A DNA stretch of 64,000 bases. Origin: Nectonema munidae. Its lineage: Eukaryota; Nematomorpha; Nectonematoida; Nectonematidae. Below, piece by piece: positions 47,803 through 60,783 of this stretch. Where the stretch lies: the NCBI GenBank assembly GCA_030549495.1, contig JAUIRK010000054.1:606374-670373 (forward strand). The letters are read 5' to 3'. Every line of letters begins with the position of its first letter. Within the stretch, counting starts at the first letter, position 1. Below the pieces are notes generated by a model. It was given only the letters and a program-made list of their open reading frames with translations, had not been told where the DNA came from and searched no databases. The position numbers were made by a program, and so were the translations under genes.

Positions 47803-50800
47803 TTTATAGATCCTTTTGAATTAAACTCAAATTGTTGTTCTTTTCAAATTAATGATATTTCTCCAATGATGAATAATTTTAATATTCTGTCACTGAATGT
47901 TCAATCTATTAAGTCAAAGTATGAATTATTAGTTGATACATTAGACAAAATCTTTCAAGTTTCAGGTAAAGTTTTTGATGTAGTTTGTCTTCAAGAGACA
48001 TGGTTACATAAATACGAGGATATTAGTGTTTATAATAAGAATGATTTTTGTTTTCTTTCTTTTCCTTCTAGTGTTTCTAGTCATAGAGGTTTGGGATTTT
48101 TGTTGCACAACACCATAAAATATGAATTACTAAAAGTGGATTTTCTTCCCCAAACTTTTGAGTTTGCTTCAATTAAAATTGAACTTTCTAAGGGTAGATT
48201 TTTGATTATGCATAATGTTTACAGACCGCCTAGTGGAAATCTGTCCTTCTTTAACGATGAATTTCATAATTTTCTTTCAGTATGTCCTATGAAAAGTTAT
48301 AGTATAGTTCTAGGAGATTTTAATTTAAATTTATTTGATAGGAATTCTAACAATTCTATGTTTACTGATAACTTGTTGTCTTTTGGTTTGTTTCCTACAA
48401 TAAATGTGGTAACACGACCAGAGTCTAATACTCTTATTGACAACATTTTTATATCTGTAGAATTACCCTTTTATAAGTCTGGTACTCTTCATGCTTCCAT
48501 ATCGGATCATTTTCCTTTATTTATTAGTCTTAATATTGCTCATTTGCCTTTTGTTTTCTCTAAATTTTATGAGAAACTCGATTATAATTATTTGTTTGAC
48601 AGTTTTCGAAATAAAAGCTGGGATCATTTATTTTCTTCTAGCGTTTCTCTTGAGGAAAAAGCTGAGCTCTTTTTATATGATATTAGTAGGAGTGTTAGTG
48701 CCTGCACAAAGGTATATAAAAAGTCCAATAGGAAGGGTCGAATTGACAAGGTATGGATGAATAATCTTATTCAGAAGAAAATTGTTGTAAGAGATCGACT
48801 TTATTCTAAGATGTTGAAGTATAAAAATTTTAGTAATAAGTATTATGAGTATAAATCAGCTGTTCAAAGTGTGAACAAAATCTTGAAAAAAATGATCTGG
48901 AAAGCAAAGCAAAAATACTACAGTGATGTTTTTAATAATGTTGGTAATTGCTCTAGAGACTTGTGGAAAAAAATGAATTCTATACTCAATATAAAACAAC
49001 AGCAATCTATTAAGATAAGAAATGATGCCGAATTTGTTACTGATATTTCCATACCTAATTTGTTTCTCAATTCGTTCTATAAGAAATCTGATATTTCGAG
49101 CTTTGATGAACCTAATATAGAACTACACTCTATTCCTGAATTTAGCTTTAGGTTTGTCACTAATAATGATATTCTTGGAAGCATTATTTCAAGCCCTCTG
49201 ACTCTAAGGATATTTATGGACTCAGTACTAAAATGATAAAACATATTGGATCTTTTCTTGTCAAACCACTGGTATACTTGTTCAATGAAATGATATACAG
49301 TTCTTATTATCCCAATTGTCTTAAAATCTCCAAACTAGTTCCCGTCCATAAGAAAGGAGATACTCATTTAATATCTAACTATAGACCAGTTGCTATTGTG
49401 CCTGTTATATCTAAGATATATGAAAAATTAATAAGTCTTCAGATGTATAATTTTTTCGAAAGGAATCACCTTTTTGGAAGCAATCATTTTGGCTATCGTA
49501 TTAACCATTCTGTCGAAGACTTACATTCTCTTTTTCTTTCTGAATTATCAAATGCTTTGAACAATGGTTACAAATGTAAAACTATCTTTTTGGATTTAAA
49601 GAGTGCATTTGAACTGGTTAATCATTCTCGCCTTCTTTCTAAACTTAGGATGTATGCTGTGCAATATTCCTCCATAAATCTAGTTGCCTCATTCCTTCAT
49701 AATAGAAAGCAGTATGTCGAAGTTAACAATATGGAGTCTAATCTGAAATGCTTTAATAGAATTGGTGTGCCACAGGGCTCTGTCCTAGGGCCACTATTTT
49801 TCAACATCTATATGAATGATATGAAGGATGTTTTGAGCACAAATCAAATTTCTTATTTTATGTATGCTGACGACATATCTATTTTGTTTCCTTACAAAGA
49901 TTATTCTGATTCTATTATAATCAACGACAAACTTAGCGCCGTAATGCAATTTTTTCGTTCAAATGCACTTAAAGTGAGTGAGGACAAGTGTAAGTGCATG
50001 ACATTCCAAAATAGTGAAGCTAATAAAGATCACTTTGATATTTTGTTAAATAATTGTGTTCTAGAGAATGTGGATGCTTTCACTTTTCTTGGAATTACAA
50101 TTGACTATAAATTGAAATGGTCTCATCATATAAAAAAACTTAACTCTAGCTTAAATATGCTTCTCTCTCGATTCCTAACGTATACTTTCTTACCAATAAA
50201 TATTAAGATAAAAATGTACAAAGCTTTTGTACAACCTGTATTATATTACTCAATTTTACACTGGGGACATGTAAATACAGAGATTTTACTAAAAACTCAA
50301 AAAAAATATTAAGAACAGTGTATAACGTAAAATACAATAGCCATACTAGTAATTTGTTTAAGGACTCTAATACTTTGAAAGTTAGGGATCTTTATAGTTA
50401 TAGAATCTGCTCGTTTCTATTTAAATACGTAAAGGGTATATGCTGTCCTAAGTTAGCTAATATGTTAACTTTTAATACCCAGATACATCAATACCAAACA
50501 CGTAGTGCTTACCATTTACATTTAGAGCAGTTAGGTTCTATAAATAAACAGACGTTGGGTCAAAAAATATCATGGTTTTTTTATGAAAATCCTTCATTAT
50601 ATGATTATTGTTGGCTGAACAGTTTTGCTAGTTTTAAAAAAGAAATTAAAAATTATTTAACTAGTCAAAACTTATCTTGTAATTTACGTCATTGTTACAT
50701 TTGCTCTTGTCATTCTTGATTATTGTAATATAGTATGTATAAATATACATTAAACATCACACACACATGAATATATATATACATGTATTCGTTTACATAT

Positions 50801-51068
50801 GCACTCACTCTTACACACACACATATATATACTACATAGTTATATTTACTTGTTTTTAACCCTCTAATCTTGTATTATTTTTAACTCGTTTCAATGAATT
50901 TTTTTTCTTTTTTCAGGTTACACACGTCAAGTGGCTTTAATTAGCCTTTGTGTGAATCCTTGCATACCAATACTTAAAACCCTAACCTTGATGCTTTGTA
51001 TTTTCATTTTACGAATTCTCATTCTGTTTTTGTGATATGCAAATAAATTCTTCTTCTTCTTCTTCTTA
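47803..51068 (+). mobile_element. CR1/Jockey-group LINE, nearly complete ORF2
   Basis: 3.3-kb non-LTR retrotransposon. The ORF2 frame is open from 47803. The 3' UTR has AC/AT-rich microsatellite (50756-50833), a short hairpin GTGGCTTTAATTAGCC (50932-50947), and ends in ATAAA followed by (TTC)n at 51047-51067, a short-repeat tail instead of poly(A). No ORF1 was found upstream, so the copy is probably 5'-truncated. It ends 43 bp from the stop codon of the oppositely oriented PB-C, so it may have inserted into PB-C's 3' region. Confidence 0.85.
47866..50719 (+). pseudogene. LINE ORF2: endonuclease plus reverse transcriptase
   Basis: About 950 codons with two single-base lesions. Endonuclease (47866-48540): NFNILSLNVQSIKSK, VCLQETWL (catalytic Glu), NVYRPPSGN, VLGDFNLNL and SDHFPLF (SDH), the APE-type active site. 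A shift near 49190 moves the frame to SDSKDIYGLSTKMIKH. RT (49330-50130): SNYRPVAIVPVISKIYEK, FLDLKSAFELVNH (first Asp), GVPQGSVLGPLFFNIYMNDM, FMYADDISIL (YxDD) and FLGITIDYKLKWSHHI. An extra A in the A8 run near 50302 ends the second frame; the third resumes ILRTVYNVKYNSH and runs to 50719. All catalytic residues are present, so inactivation is recent or includes sequencing error. No RNase H follows. Confidence 0.9.
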
Positions 51069-51110
51069 AAATTAAGAGTGACATTAAGCGAAATAATGTA
51101 AGAATTATTT

Positions 51111-52800
51111 TTAATGACAGACGTCACAACATTTCTTTTGTAGCCTTTTTTCACACTTCAAACAATCAAGTCGAGTGTTTTTCATGCGTATTACACATCT
51201 TTCTTGGCTTGTATCACGAAGATAATGCTTAATTCCACCTTATATCTCACTGACTTAGGAACTGAGACGTTACGGCTACTTTTCTTTTTCTCTCAGATTC
51301 AGCTTTCAATAAATAGCTTGAGTTCTTTTCGAATTTCTAAGTGAGTAGTCATATGGGAACTTCGGTTTATTATTTTAGAATAAATTTAATCACCGCTTTT
51401 TCGATCTCAATTTGGGTCTATGAGACGAAAGAAGACGATCGCATTGATCAACGCCATTATTATACATTTTTACAATAAATGGCTGTTGAATTATTTTCTT
51501 TATTTCAGACTGCTCTTCTTTCTGCCTGCCTATCGCAGATAAACCATAATAGTAGTAACGACTGAGTTATGATTCCATTTCAAACAAAAAACAACACCAT
51601 TAGAACAATAATCAAATTGTCCACCGTCTTTTTTCTTCATTTCTTTTGATGCTAACAAAGCTCTTATGTTTTTTGAAGCTAGATGTGATAAAAGAGAGTA
51701 ACTTGTAAAGAAATTGTCAAAAAACACTACATGGTTATTTGGTTCTTTTATGGGTTCAAGCATTTTTTCTACGACTTCAAACGCAAGAGGTGTACGTCTA
51801 GTATTCTCTTTCCCGCAATATATTGAAAAATTATTCGGAAACTCATCATTACTTCACAACATCCCAACTTTGCATCCAAATTTAATAGGCTTGTTTTTTA
51901 TAAATTGTTTCGCACTGTGAAGACCTCTGTATGGAACCATACTCTCATCAACACTCAAAAATTCATGAAAACTCCAAATTGTTGACACTCTTTTTTCAAC
52001 ATGTCTAGAATTGGTTTGACTTTTGCTACTTTAAATTCAGCTAAATTTTGGTTGTCAGTTACTTTTAATTCTTTTGAATTGATCTCTTGATATGGTTTTC
52101 GAAAAGATTGGAGCAAGAAACAAGTCATTAGTGGACAACAATAAATTTCTTAAGGTAGTACATGAATACCATCAATCTTAAAAACGTACGGATTTCACTG
52201 ACGTTTATTTTAAAATTAGGCTCATTTTTGTCTCTTGTTGCATATAAATTTGTCTGTTCAACAATGCAATGAACCATTTCATCAGTCAAAAAAGTGGAAA
52301 TATTTCATGAGCTTCTTTGCCCATATGATCTGCTCCAATTTTATTTGGAAGAAAATTATGAGCTTCTAAAGATCTTCATTTTTTCCAAGCATGTTTCATG
52401 ACAAAGTTACTTTCATTTTCTTCATCTCTTATCACTTCTAATTGAGCACAAACTTCTTTGGGCATAGCTTCCTCTAACAAAATATCATCATCATATTCCT
52501 CCTCACTATCTTCTCCTTGTTCCATTTCAGGAGGAACAATCACGATATATAAATTTTCATCTTCCGTGCTTTCAGTGAATTCTAAAGCACTGTCAAGACC
52601 TTTGAATTTTTGTGTTCAGAGGTCATATTTAAAATCGTAATTAAAACTTTTAAAGAGTCTAAAAATAGATATAATTTTTTTAAAAGGATATAGCAAAAAT
52701 TTTTGATAACTAAAGTGACTAACGTTTCCATTTTGGGAACATGACCTTCATGCAGGGTTTCAACTAAATTGACAATATTTTTATATTTCATATAAAATAA
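51111..52800 (-). pseudogene. piggyBac transposase relic (PB-C)
   Basis: Minus strand, worn but collinear. EQGEDSEEEYDDDILLEE is the acidic N-terminus (about 52530-52470). LSVDESMVPYRGLHSAKQF follows near 51950 (first Asp). A stop in KFGCKVGML leads on to NTRRTPLAFEVVEKM, then VVFFDNFFTSYSLL (second Asp, about 51730) and FDYCSNGVVFCLKWNHNS. QQPFIVKMYNNGVDQCDR (third Asp region, about 51445-51400) follows, and the C-terminal zinc finger is RCVIRMKNTRLDCLKCEKR ending CCDVCH at 51114. All three Asp residues of the triad remain, but stops and shifts abound. Left TIR not identified, possibly separated from the gene by the LINE. Confidence 0.85.
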
Positions 52801-54690
52801 TATTAATATATTGTGTCTTTAGTCATTTACAACTATTTATCTAATATTAAAAAATGTTATAAGATAAATTTGTATCAAAAAACATAGAAGACATTTCTAA
52901 TTTTTCTAGATGTTGTCGTTCTTCTAATTTTAACTAAATTTTATTAAAAAATTTGAAGAAAAAAAATTACCAAGTAAAGTGTATTCTTCTTTATTATAAA
53001 GCTCTCATCAATTGACTTAGCATGTTTATATTTATCTAAATAAACTTTTAGTACGTAATCATAGATGTGATAGTAAATGTATCACAATAGAGTATCCAAG
53101 ATGTTCCCTCAAGAATGTAATATCTGTAATGAAATTTATATCGCTGAGACAAAGTTGAAAAAGAGACTAATAGAATCGAAATATTCTTTTTATAATGATT
53201 TGTCCTGCTATCTTACTCTATTTCTTGTTCTCTTTTTAGTACTCATAGTTTCACAGTGTAAAAGTTTAATTCAATTTTTCTTTTTTGTTTTATTCATGAC
53301 CTACATAATGTAAGACAAAAACTACTTTTACTTCTCACACTCCAAATGTTGCCTTTTTACGTCAACAAACGGTTTCGAGTTAGTTTATTCAAACGTTACA
53401 AATATAGAATTGGATGCAACTCTTATGCAGGTTTAGGAGGCGAGGTATTCCAGCCAATTAAAAATAGGAGGAAATCAGATTGATTAACTAAATGCGCCTC
53501 AGGTTTCCTTTTCAAGACATTTCTTTTTTTGAATTTTAGAAGCAACAAGTCATTTCAGCTTCATCCTTCATTGAAGATCACAGAACGCAACCTTTTTCTT
53601 CTGTACCTTCCAAATTTTCTAGCTATTGCCAGTCCTATAATTTTTATACTCTTCAAAACACTCCAATTTTCCTATCTTCCTCTTCGATACAAAATAATAT
53701 GGCAGGTATTTTCAATAGTGATCACTCTAAAACCCATATTACTGTTCTTCGCATTTATGCGGGTGCATGTTAGCATGATACTCGTTATTACTCCTGGAGA
53801 TCATTTTAGCCGTGTTTTAAGAAAGTTATTTTCACTTTCCGTGCATCGGATACGCGGCGACTCCGATGCATTTGATGGCACAAACGATAAAGATTTTTTC
53901 TTTTTATACTTCTAAATATTCTCAACTTGATATATTCAATGTAAAAGTATTAAATCTCAAATATGTTTTCTGGTAGTTATGGTATTCTTTCAAAACCTCA
54001 AGATGTTGGAGACAGGAGACAAGCCCTCGTAATTTTTAGTCTCTAACTTCCAAAACTTCAAAAGGATGCAGACTTGACACAACCCGCTTAATTTAACCAC
54101 TACGATCAATTTTATTTTGAAATATCACCCTCCCAAAAATTGTATTTTGCTCTCCATTACGCGTCTACGATAATACCTTATTTTTTTACAATAAAGATGG
54201 CACCCAAAGTCTTTGATTTGATATAATAAAAATAGAAAGAGCGCGCTAAAAATTTCTGTGTTTTTGGAAAGGGGCGAAAAATGGATTTTTAGATCGTGGT
54301 ATTATAACTTTAGTATGTGTCGGTCGCTCCATTGTGCTAATAAATAAAGTTTGGAATTTTCGAGCGCACACGAATGCACTTGGATCTTTCATAAAAGTAT
54401 GCATTTCAGCCAAATTAGTGCCACACCAAATGCTTAGAATTTACTTTGAGTATTTAATGCGTAAATGATAAGTTTCGCCGAGTAGACTTACTCTAAGATT
54501 CCCGATTCCAACGTTCTACACTTTTGTGTGTGTATCCGCCTTCCGAAAAGCATCATTATATACTTCAAGATTGCTTCTGATTTGAGAAGAGAGGAAGAGC
54601 TGATTAAATTTTTGTATTCTGTGCTATATATAACCTATTTAGTTTTCGTAATAGAATAACATTATTAATTTTAGTGCATTAATCTAGTGC
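52801..54690. other. no gene recognised
   Basis: A 128-codon plus frame (53529-53915) is hydrophobic in part but has no recognisable family; a 78-codon frame (53077-53313) likewise. The right end of PB-C should lie near its left edge but no TTAA/CCC terminus was found. Confidence 0.4.
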
Positions 54691-54760
54691 AGGCGTCACC
54701 AAACCACGGCCCAGGCCAGACCCGGCCCGTGAAGTAAGTTTATCGGACCCGCAAGCTAAA
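54691..54760 (+). other. possible hAT terminus
   Basis: GTGCAGGCGTCACCAAACCA then CGGCCC and CCCGGCCCGTGAAGT resembles the 'CAGGGGTC.CCAAAC...GGCCCG' ends of hAT elements. No matching opposite end seen. Confidence 0.35.
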
Positions 54761-56798
54761 TTTTGATCAAAATAAGTATTTTTGAAATATATTGCGTTCA
54801 TTTCCACTTTTTATGTATCCTCAGAGCATCAACTTTCTCACATCCATATGGAAAAAACATCGAAAAGTTTGCTTTTTATTTCATAAATTTATATGAAATA
54901 AAGAATTTCATAATGCCAGTGTTTTATAAATGTTCATTATTTCGAAAAATTGAAAAAATCAATCAGTCAATCTTTTGAACATATGGCAAATTAACTTGAC
55001 ACTATATGTTGATTATAAAGTTGTAAGGCTGTCTACATCGCACAAACCTTATGTTGCTAAAAAAGTTTTTAATTTATATGAAAAACATGTAAAATTGAAG
55101 AAGATAAAGAAGACAAACTGCATAAAAATAGAAAAATAAAAGGTTTGGCCTAAAATTTAATCGACTGTTCAAATCACACATCCACAATCTGTCTCCCTTT
55201 TTAAAAACAAAGATTTGTCCTTGATCAAGGGGGCGAGAAAATCTTGTTCTATGATTCACCTCCAAGCAGCCTCACAACTCCCTTGAAATGTGTAAACACC
55301 CGCACTTCTTGTAGTACGGAGGCCCCAGCTCTCTTGCAATCAGCCTACCCCTTTTCCCTGTACTCGTAGCATGGCGAGGGGCTTGGGCTTCAAAATGCCA
55401 AGCATGCATAATCCGAGCCGAGTAATCGAAAGTTTAGCTTTCCTAGCATCTTTGGATTGAACTCTGCAGTGTCGAAAGCGATGCATTTCGTAGCTTCAAC
55501 ACTGATACCTGTAGAAGTTAACTTAAATAAAATTACTAAATCAAGAACAAAGGTTCGATTGTCAATAGCTCACAACATCAAAGCTACATTTAATCCAAAT
55601 AAATACTCAATTGAGAATGCATTTTGGCGCGAAATTGCTTCTAAACATTGTTGGCGAAAAGTTATTCGTCTTCATATCGTCTTGTCATGAAATAATAGTG
55701 AAAAATCGCAATTCCCAAGCTGTCACACGGAACTGGTGAAGCATTAGTGAAACCTTGGATTGCATGATTATGTTTTCATATAACTACCTACAAGCAATAC
55801 AGTAATTCACAAAGAGGCATGTTCGGAAAAGCATTGATCGCCGTGGTCTCTTTTTAGCCTGAAAAATATTATTTGTGAATTGCTGATTGCAACTGGTTTT
55901 CATATTTCCTCGTTTCCAGCGGTCCAGATTTTGCTCTCTTTAGTCGATTAAGTCCTTTGAATCATTTTTACTCAAAGCTGATTGGTCTTGATCTCTTTGA
56001 TCAATGGTTTTTCTGAAGAAAAGTTGCCATTTTTTGGAAATAGAATTAAGGAGACAATAAGTTAGGGAAGATTATCATGAAGTCTTGGAATTATGTTTTA
56101 TTTTTCAGACGACAACAAATCTTGCTCGATTGCAAAAATATATTTATTAGTAAATAGATTTGAAATTACACTCCTGAAAAAATTCACATCTCACCATTGA
56201 TGTTAAATCTGGTTTACATCTCCACATGCAGCCAATGCTCCAACAAATGATCTCTATTTTTTTCCTCCGTCACATTTTCAAAATGTGAAGAAGCAATTGG
56301 AGGAACTACTTTGGTCAAATTAAACAAATCTTATTTCAATTCAATTCTTACTGCAAAAGAAGAAGACGATGATTTTTTTCCAAATTAAAAAATAAAGAAG
56401 TTTTTTTAAGATTGAATAATATTATTAATTTATGAAGTTCAAATTAAAATTGCTTGTCTTTGCGTTTTTTTTCCTTTAAAATCTGAATTGTTTGAAACTT
56501 TCAAGTGATTTGAGGGGTGAGAAAATATTCACCCGTAAACTTGAAATTTTGCATAGATGACTTTTTCTTTAGGTGTAATTAGATACCTAATTTTTTGATA
56601 CACTCTACGTTCAATGTTACCTAATCAAGTTTGACTAAAATATCATCTCTAATATATTTGCAGTATTTTCTACATATCTAAGTTTTAGAGTAATTAACTT
56701 TGTCAGATAAATTAAACTAAAAATCTCCAAAATAGATTTATCTCTAAAAGTTATATTTTTCTGAGTGTTAGAATGATATAAAACTTATCACAAGTTTT
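54761..56798. other. no gene; one GC-richer unassigned patch
   Basis: 55240-55450 is GC-richer than the surroundings with open frames on both strands but no motif or convincing splice pair. The rest is AT-rich. Confidence 0.4.
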
Positions 56799-57190
56799 TT
56801 ACTGAGATTTTATCAAGTCTAATTTTCTTATTTGTAATTGCGAACGCATGAATCTTTCTAGCTCAACAAGAGAACCAAATGATTCATATATGATAGAGCC
56901 AAAGCAAAAATAAACTGATAATTCATAATGTCCGCTATCGTTTTTACACCCATTTAGGATTGAGGTCATTCCCCATTCTTCAATTTCGTCTCTATTCACG
57001 TTAATAACACTTTGGACTAGAACAAATTCTTCATATGCTCGTGAAGACGCATACTTTGGCGATTTAGAGCTCTTCATAAACTCATCATGCATTTCTCTGA
57101 CGGTAGGGTTTATAGATATCATGAGCGTGACGAATTTATGCCATTTACCACAGTTCGGTGAGTCGGCAGTTTCACTTTGCTCGCAATAAG
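56799..57190 (-). CDS. probable host exon, unknown protein
   Basis: The 107-codon frame begins with ATG at 57122, but the same frame stays open upstream to about 57190 and adds VPYCEQSETADSPNCGKWHK just after a TTTTTTTTCAAACTGTGAG acceptor-like stretch. The protein has even composition and balanced codons, unlike the AT-driven chance frames around it: SKSPKYASSRAYEEFVLVQS, then VNRDEIEEWGMTSILNGC and ELSVYFCFGSIIYESFGS. GTAAAA after AATCTCA near 56804 could be a donor; otherwise it stops at 56799. Several Cys (C.EV..C......C) upstream suggest a folded Cys-containing domain. No family recognised. Confidence 0.4.
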
Positions 57191-57812
57191 GAACCTCACA
57201 GTTTGAAAAAAATATATAATAGTTTCAGAAAATTTTCAAATATAAGTTTTTGATCAGAAAAGAAAAGGAGGTCAAGATAGGAAGTTGAATGAATAGAATT
57301 TGAGACTTTCTTTTATCTGTCTGAGACTTTCCCACTGGGTCATGGATAGGCAGTGATCACTACTCCTACCATCTGAAAGTTTTTCACCCTTATTGCTTTT
57401 CGTCAGTCACAAATGCCTTTTCAGCTTAGTACTGAATCAACCACATGCTTGACAAAAAGCCTTATCGCTGGATTTGCTATACTCTAACCAAGGGAAGTTT
57501 ATATACCATAACTAAAAACGATCCCTTTTGTAAATTTTTAAAGAACAGAGTTCAATGTTGAGCCGCTCTAGTATTTGCTCTTTCACTCTCAAAAATGTCT
57601 CTTCCTTCTAAGGGCCGTATAGAAAGGTTTGCATCATAAGATATATGGGGAATACAATCAAGCTTAGTTTATCCGTTACAAAATTAAGCGTAACTAATTT
57701 TTCTCCTCCGTTGTTGTGACATTAACACTCCAGTAGCGACACTATATCTTCAACAAACCCACAGGCTGTTGAAAGAAGTGAGAGAGATGATGAAACCACA
57801 CCTCCTACTTAA
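57191..57812. other. no gene recognised
   Basis: No motif, repeat or RNA gene seen. Its last four bases (57809-57812) are the TTAA that flanks the following MITE. Confidence 0.4.
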
Positions 57813-57932
57813 CCCGTTATCGACCAGAATAATCAGACGATATCTAGTATAAAGCAGAAGATTTGTATTAAAAAGCATTAATAAACGCAGACGAATCACA
57901 TTTTTGTAAAGTCGACTGTCGTCGATAACCGG
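57813..57932. mobile_element. TTAA-type MITE, family member 3, intact target
   Basis: 120 bp, flanked by TTAA on both sides (57809-57812, 57933-57936). Ends CCCGTTATCGAC and, inward from the right, CCGGTTATCGAC. Core (minus sense) GATTCGTCTGCGTTTATTAA and AGATATCGTCTGATTATTCT matches the other two members, in inverted orientation to 40950-41071. Confidence 0.9.
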
Positions 57933-57936
57933 TTAA

Positions 57937-58784
57937 TCTGTACGGTTAGAGGGAACTTTGCACAGCCATCGAGTTTGTCAAGAGCTATTCTCAGTAATTT
58001 TATAACTTTTCATAAAATTTTCTACATCCCATCCTCTGGCCTGATTATTATTATACGATACAGAAATTGTTTGTACAGAAAGTAATACAAGAAATAAAAT
58101 CTTAGCCCATTAGATGCGAAGAAAAGCAGGCAATCATTTATAAGTGTTATCATAAGCACATTTAATACGTCAATAACCTAGGAAGCGTTGACTGTTCTTA
58201 AATGCCTACATCGGTAACTTATGTGCGGAAGCAATCTTACTTAAAAGCAAAGCATTATCCACAATATCACCAAATACTCATAACTTTCGTGAACAGAATC
58301 AAAATCATTAACAAAAATTGAAGAAAGGCGTGAAAATGTTGTCAACTATTCGAAGCAAGCTTTGTAAAAAAGAAATGCATTAAATAAATTGAGTGTCTCT
58401 CAATAAAGCTGCTACAAATTTAAATTATGCTTAAAACTACATTTTAAAAACATAATCAAGGCATTTACCCAAGCGTGTGTATTCTTTCAGTCACTGCAAT
58501 CAATAGGGATAAATCTTTTAAACTTTAAATTATTTATTTGTATGAATAAAATATTAACACTTTTACATTTTCTTCACTTTGCCCTACCTTGATTTCCTTT
58601 CTTTTTTGACACGACCCACAGTTTGAAAAACGCTGCTCTAAGACGTTGTTATAATTAAGAGCAACACACGTTTAGCAACAAATTCTTAAAAAATTGTCCA
58701 AAAACGTATTCTATAATCACTTTGCATATTCCCCCCCCCTCTCATTAGATTCTATAAAGGAGAAATTTTTTCGCAAATAATTTA
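57937..58784. other. no gene; hAT-like end and C9 tract
   Basis: Minus sense near 58610-58640 reads CAGCGTTTTTCAAACTGTGG then GTCGTG, similar to Charlie-type hAT termini; no partner end. TTCCCCCCCCCTCTC at 58730 resembles the C-runs of the satellite elements but lacks a TTAACCC terminus. Confidence 0.4.
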
Positions 58785-60060
58785 ATAACCCATTTTCAGG
58801 TACGCTGAATCCATTGGTGATAATTATTCAAGGAAAAAAATGTCTACTATTTAATCAATCAAAATTGACAGATACCTGTCAAAATATCAATATAACTTTA
58901 ATTTTTTTATGAAACAAGTGTAAAATAAGATTCTTATGTTGGCTCAATTCATTGGTGATTATCATTTTCAGAAATAATCATTTAATTTTTGAACAAATTC
59001 ATCAAAATTGACAGATACCTGTCAAAATATGTAAATGGAGATCATTGAAATTTTCTATACAAAATAAATAAAAAATATAATTTTCATTTACGCTTGATTC
59101 ATTGGTTACACTCGATTTCAAACACAATGTTCAAATTTTTAAACGAGTTAAATCAATCAAAATTAACAGATACCTGTCAAAAGATCAAAACTGGTATAAC
59201 TTGAATTTTTTTATAGAACAAGTATAAAATGAGGTTTTTAGATACGCTATGTTCATTGGTGTATATCTTTTTCAAAAACAAACTTTATTTTGGAGAAATC
59301 AATCAAAAGTGACAGATACCTGTCAAAAAATATATATAAACATCATTTGAAGTTTTATTATAAAACAAATATAAAATAAAGTTTCCACCTATGCTGAAAT
59401 AATTGGTTTTACTCAATTTCAAAAAAATGTTCGAATTTTTGGCAAATCAATCAAAATTGACAGATGTCTGTCAAAATATGAAAAAAGACATCATGAAAGA
59501 TTTTTTATGACCTACGTATAAAATAGGGGTTTTTACAATTATAAATAGGATTTTTAGATTAAAATTTTCATTATAAATTTACCTATTCACGAAATTTAAA
59601 TTTCCTCATCTCCTTTTTACACTCATGGTGATATTTAAAATAATTTAGAGTAAGACGAATTTTAGAGTGAAATAAGTTGAACATACCATTTTCAAGTACG
59701 CTGAGTTGATTGATGATATTATTTTTTACCTAATTCTTTCAACTCATCAAATCAATCATTTTTGACAGGTTTGATAAAATCAATACTTAACAAGTTTTAA
59801 AGTAAAATAATTGAAAATAGCATTTTTGAGTACGCCCAGTTGATTGATGACATTAGCTTTTTACGAAATCATTTCAATTCGTCAGTAATCAATCATTTTG
59901 ACAGGTTTGACAAAATTAATAATTAACGAATTTAAAAGTAAAATAAGTAGAAATAGCATTTTTATTTACACCTAGTTGATTGATGACACTAGTTTTTTAT
60001 GAAATTATTTCTATTGGTCAGTAATCAATCATTTTGATAGTTTGTCAAAAATAGTGACCA
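58785..60060 (+). repeat. ~145-bp tandem array with TGACAG palindromes
   Basis: Nine or so units. TTGACAGATACCTGTCAA, a perfect 7+4+7 palindrome, occurs at 58865-58882 and 59008-59025, with one- or two-base variants at 59164, 59309 and 59457. A reduced TTTTGACAGGTTTGA form follows at about 59761 and 59898. Spacings are 135-156 bp (one gap of two units). Each unit also has GCTGAATCCATTGGTGAT or its variant GTTGATTGATGACATTAG. It lies 3' of the PB-D transposase. Confidence 0.9.
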
Positions 60061-60783
60061 AGTATTTATGAAGCAATTATTATTTTTATGGAGAAAAATT
60101 GTCTCTTTTGATATAATTTCAATAATTAACAAACTTTTTTGTAAAAAAATTTCTACACAATAAAGGTGAGTTACTTGATTTATAACCTCGAAAATGTTTT
60201 TGATACTTATTTAGCTGAATTACTGTATATGTCACAACATGGTCATCAATGTTACCAGTTCAAAAAAGTGTATAAATTTGACCAATATCAAACAAAATTG
60301 ATGAAATCTGTCTGAATATAAAAGTTTTGCAACGAGAAAAACACATACTAACATTTTCAAGGAAGCTGAGTGACTGATGATACTGGAAAATGTGGCATTC
60401 TCAGTAACACTATCAGAATTATAGAGATTGAAAACTCTAATAAATTCAAAATTTTTGTATTCTACTAACGTTTTTATAAACGCCAGACTTTTTCCCAAAA
60501 CGTATTTTGGACAAATGTGATAATCAAAGTCAATAAGCTCTGTAAAAACATCTGAATTCTGGTATATACAAAAAAGAACAATTACAAACAAAAGGATATT
60601 TTTGTTAGTTATGAAGAGTTTGCTACTATAAATTTAAACTGAACAATAAATTTCTAATCCCTTTTCAAAAAGCATACAAAAAGAAAAGTTACTAAAAGCG
60701 TAAAAAGGAGAGCAAAGTTTTAATAAACTTGTAGAACACAAAATATATTTCACAATGGTAAAAGAGATAATGAATAAGCAAGA
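60061..60783. other. 3' flank of PB-D, no gene recognised
   Basis: A 119-codon minus frame (60232-60591) contains Phe/Ile/Leu-rich sequence without motifs, beyond the PB-D stop; treated as chance. Confidence 0.4.

Noticed and set aside
53529-53915. 128-codon hydrophobic plus-strand frame
   Set aside because: No family motif, no clear splice or promoter context, composition expected of T-rich DNA.
60232-60591. 119-codon minus-strand frame after PB-D
   Set aside because: Lies beyond the transposase stop, no motif, T/A-driven composition.
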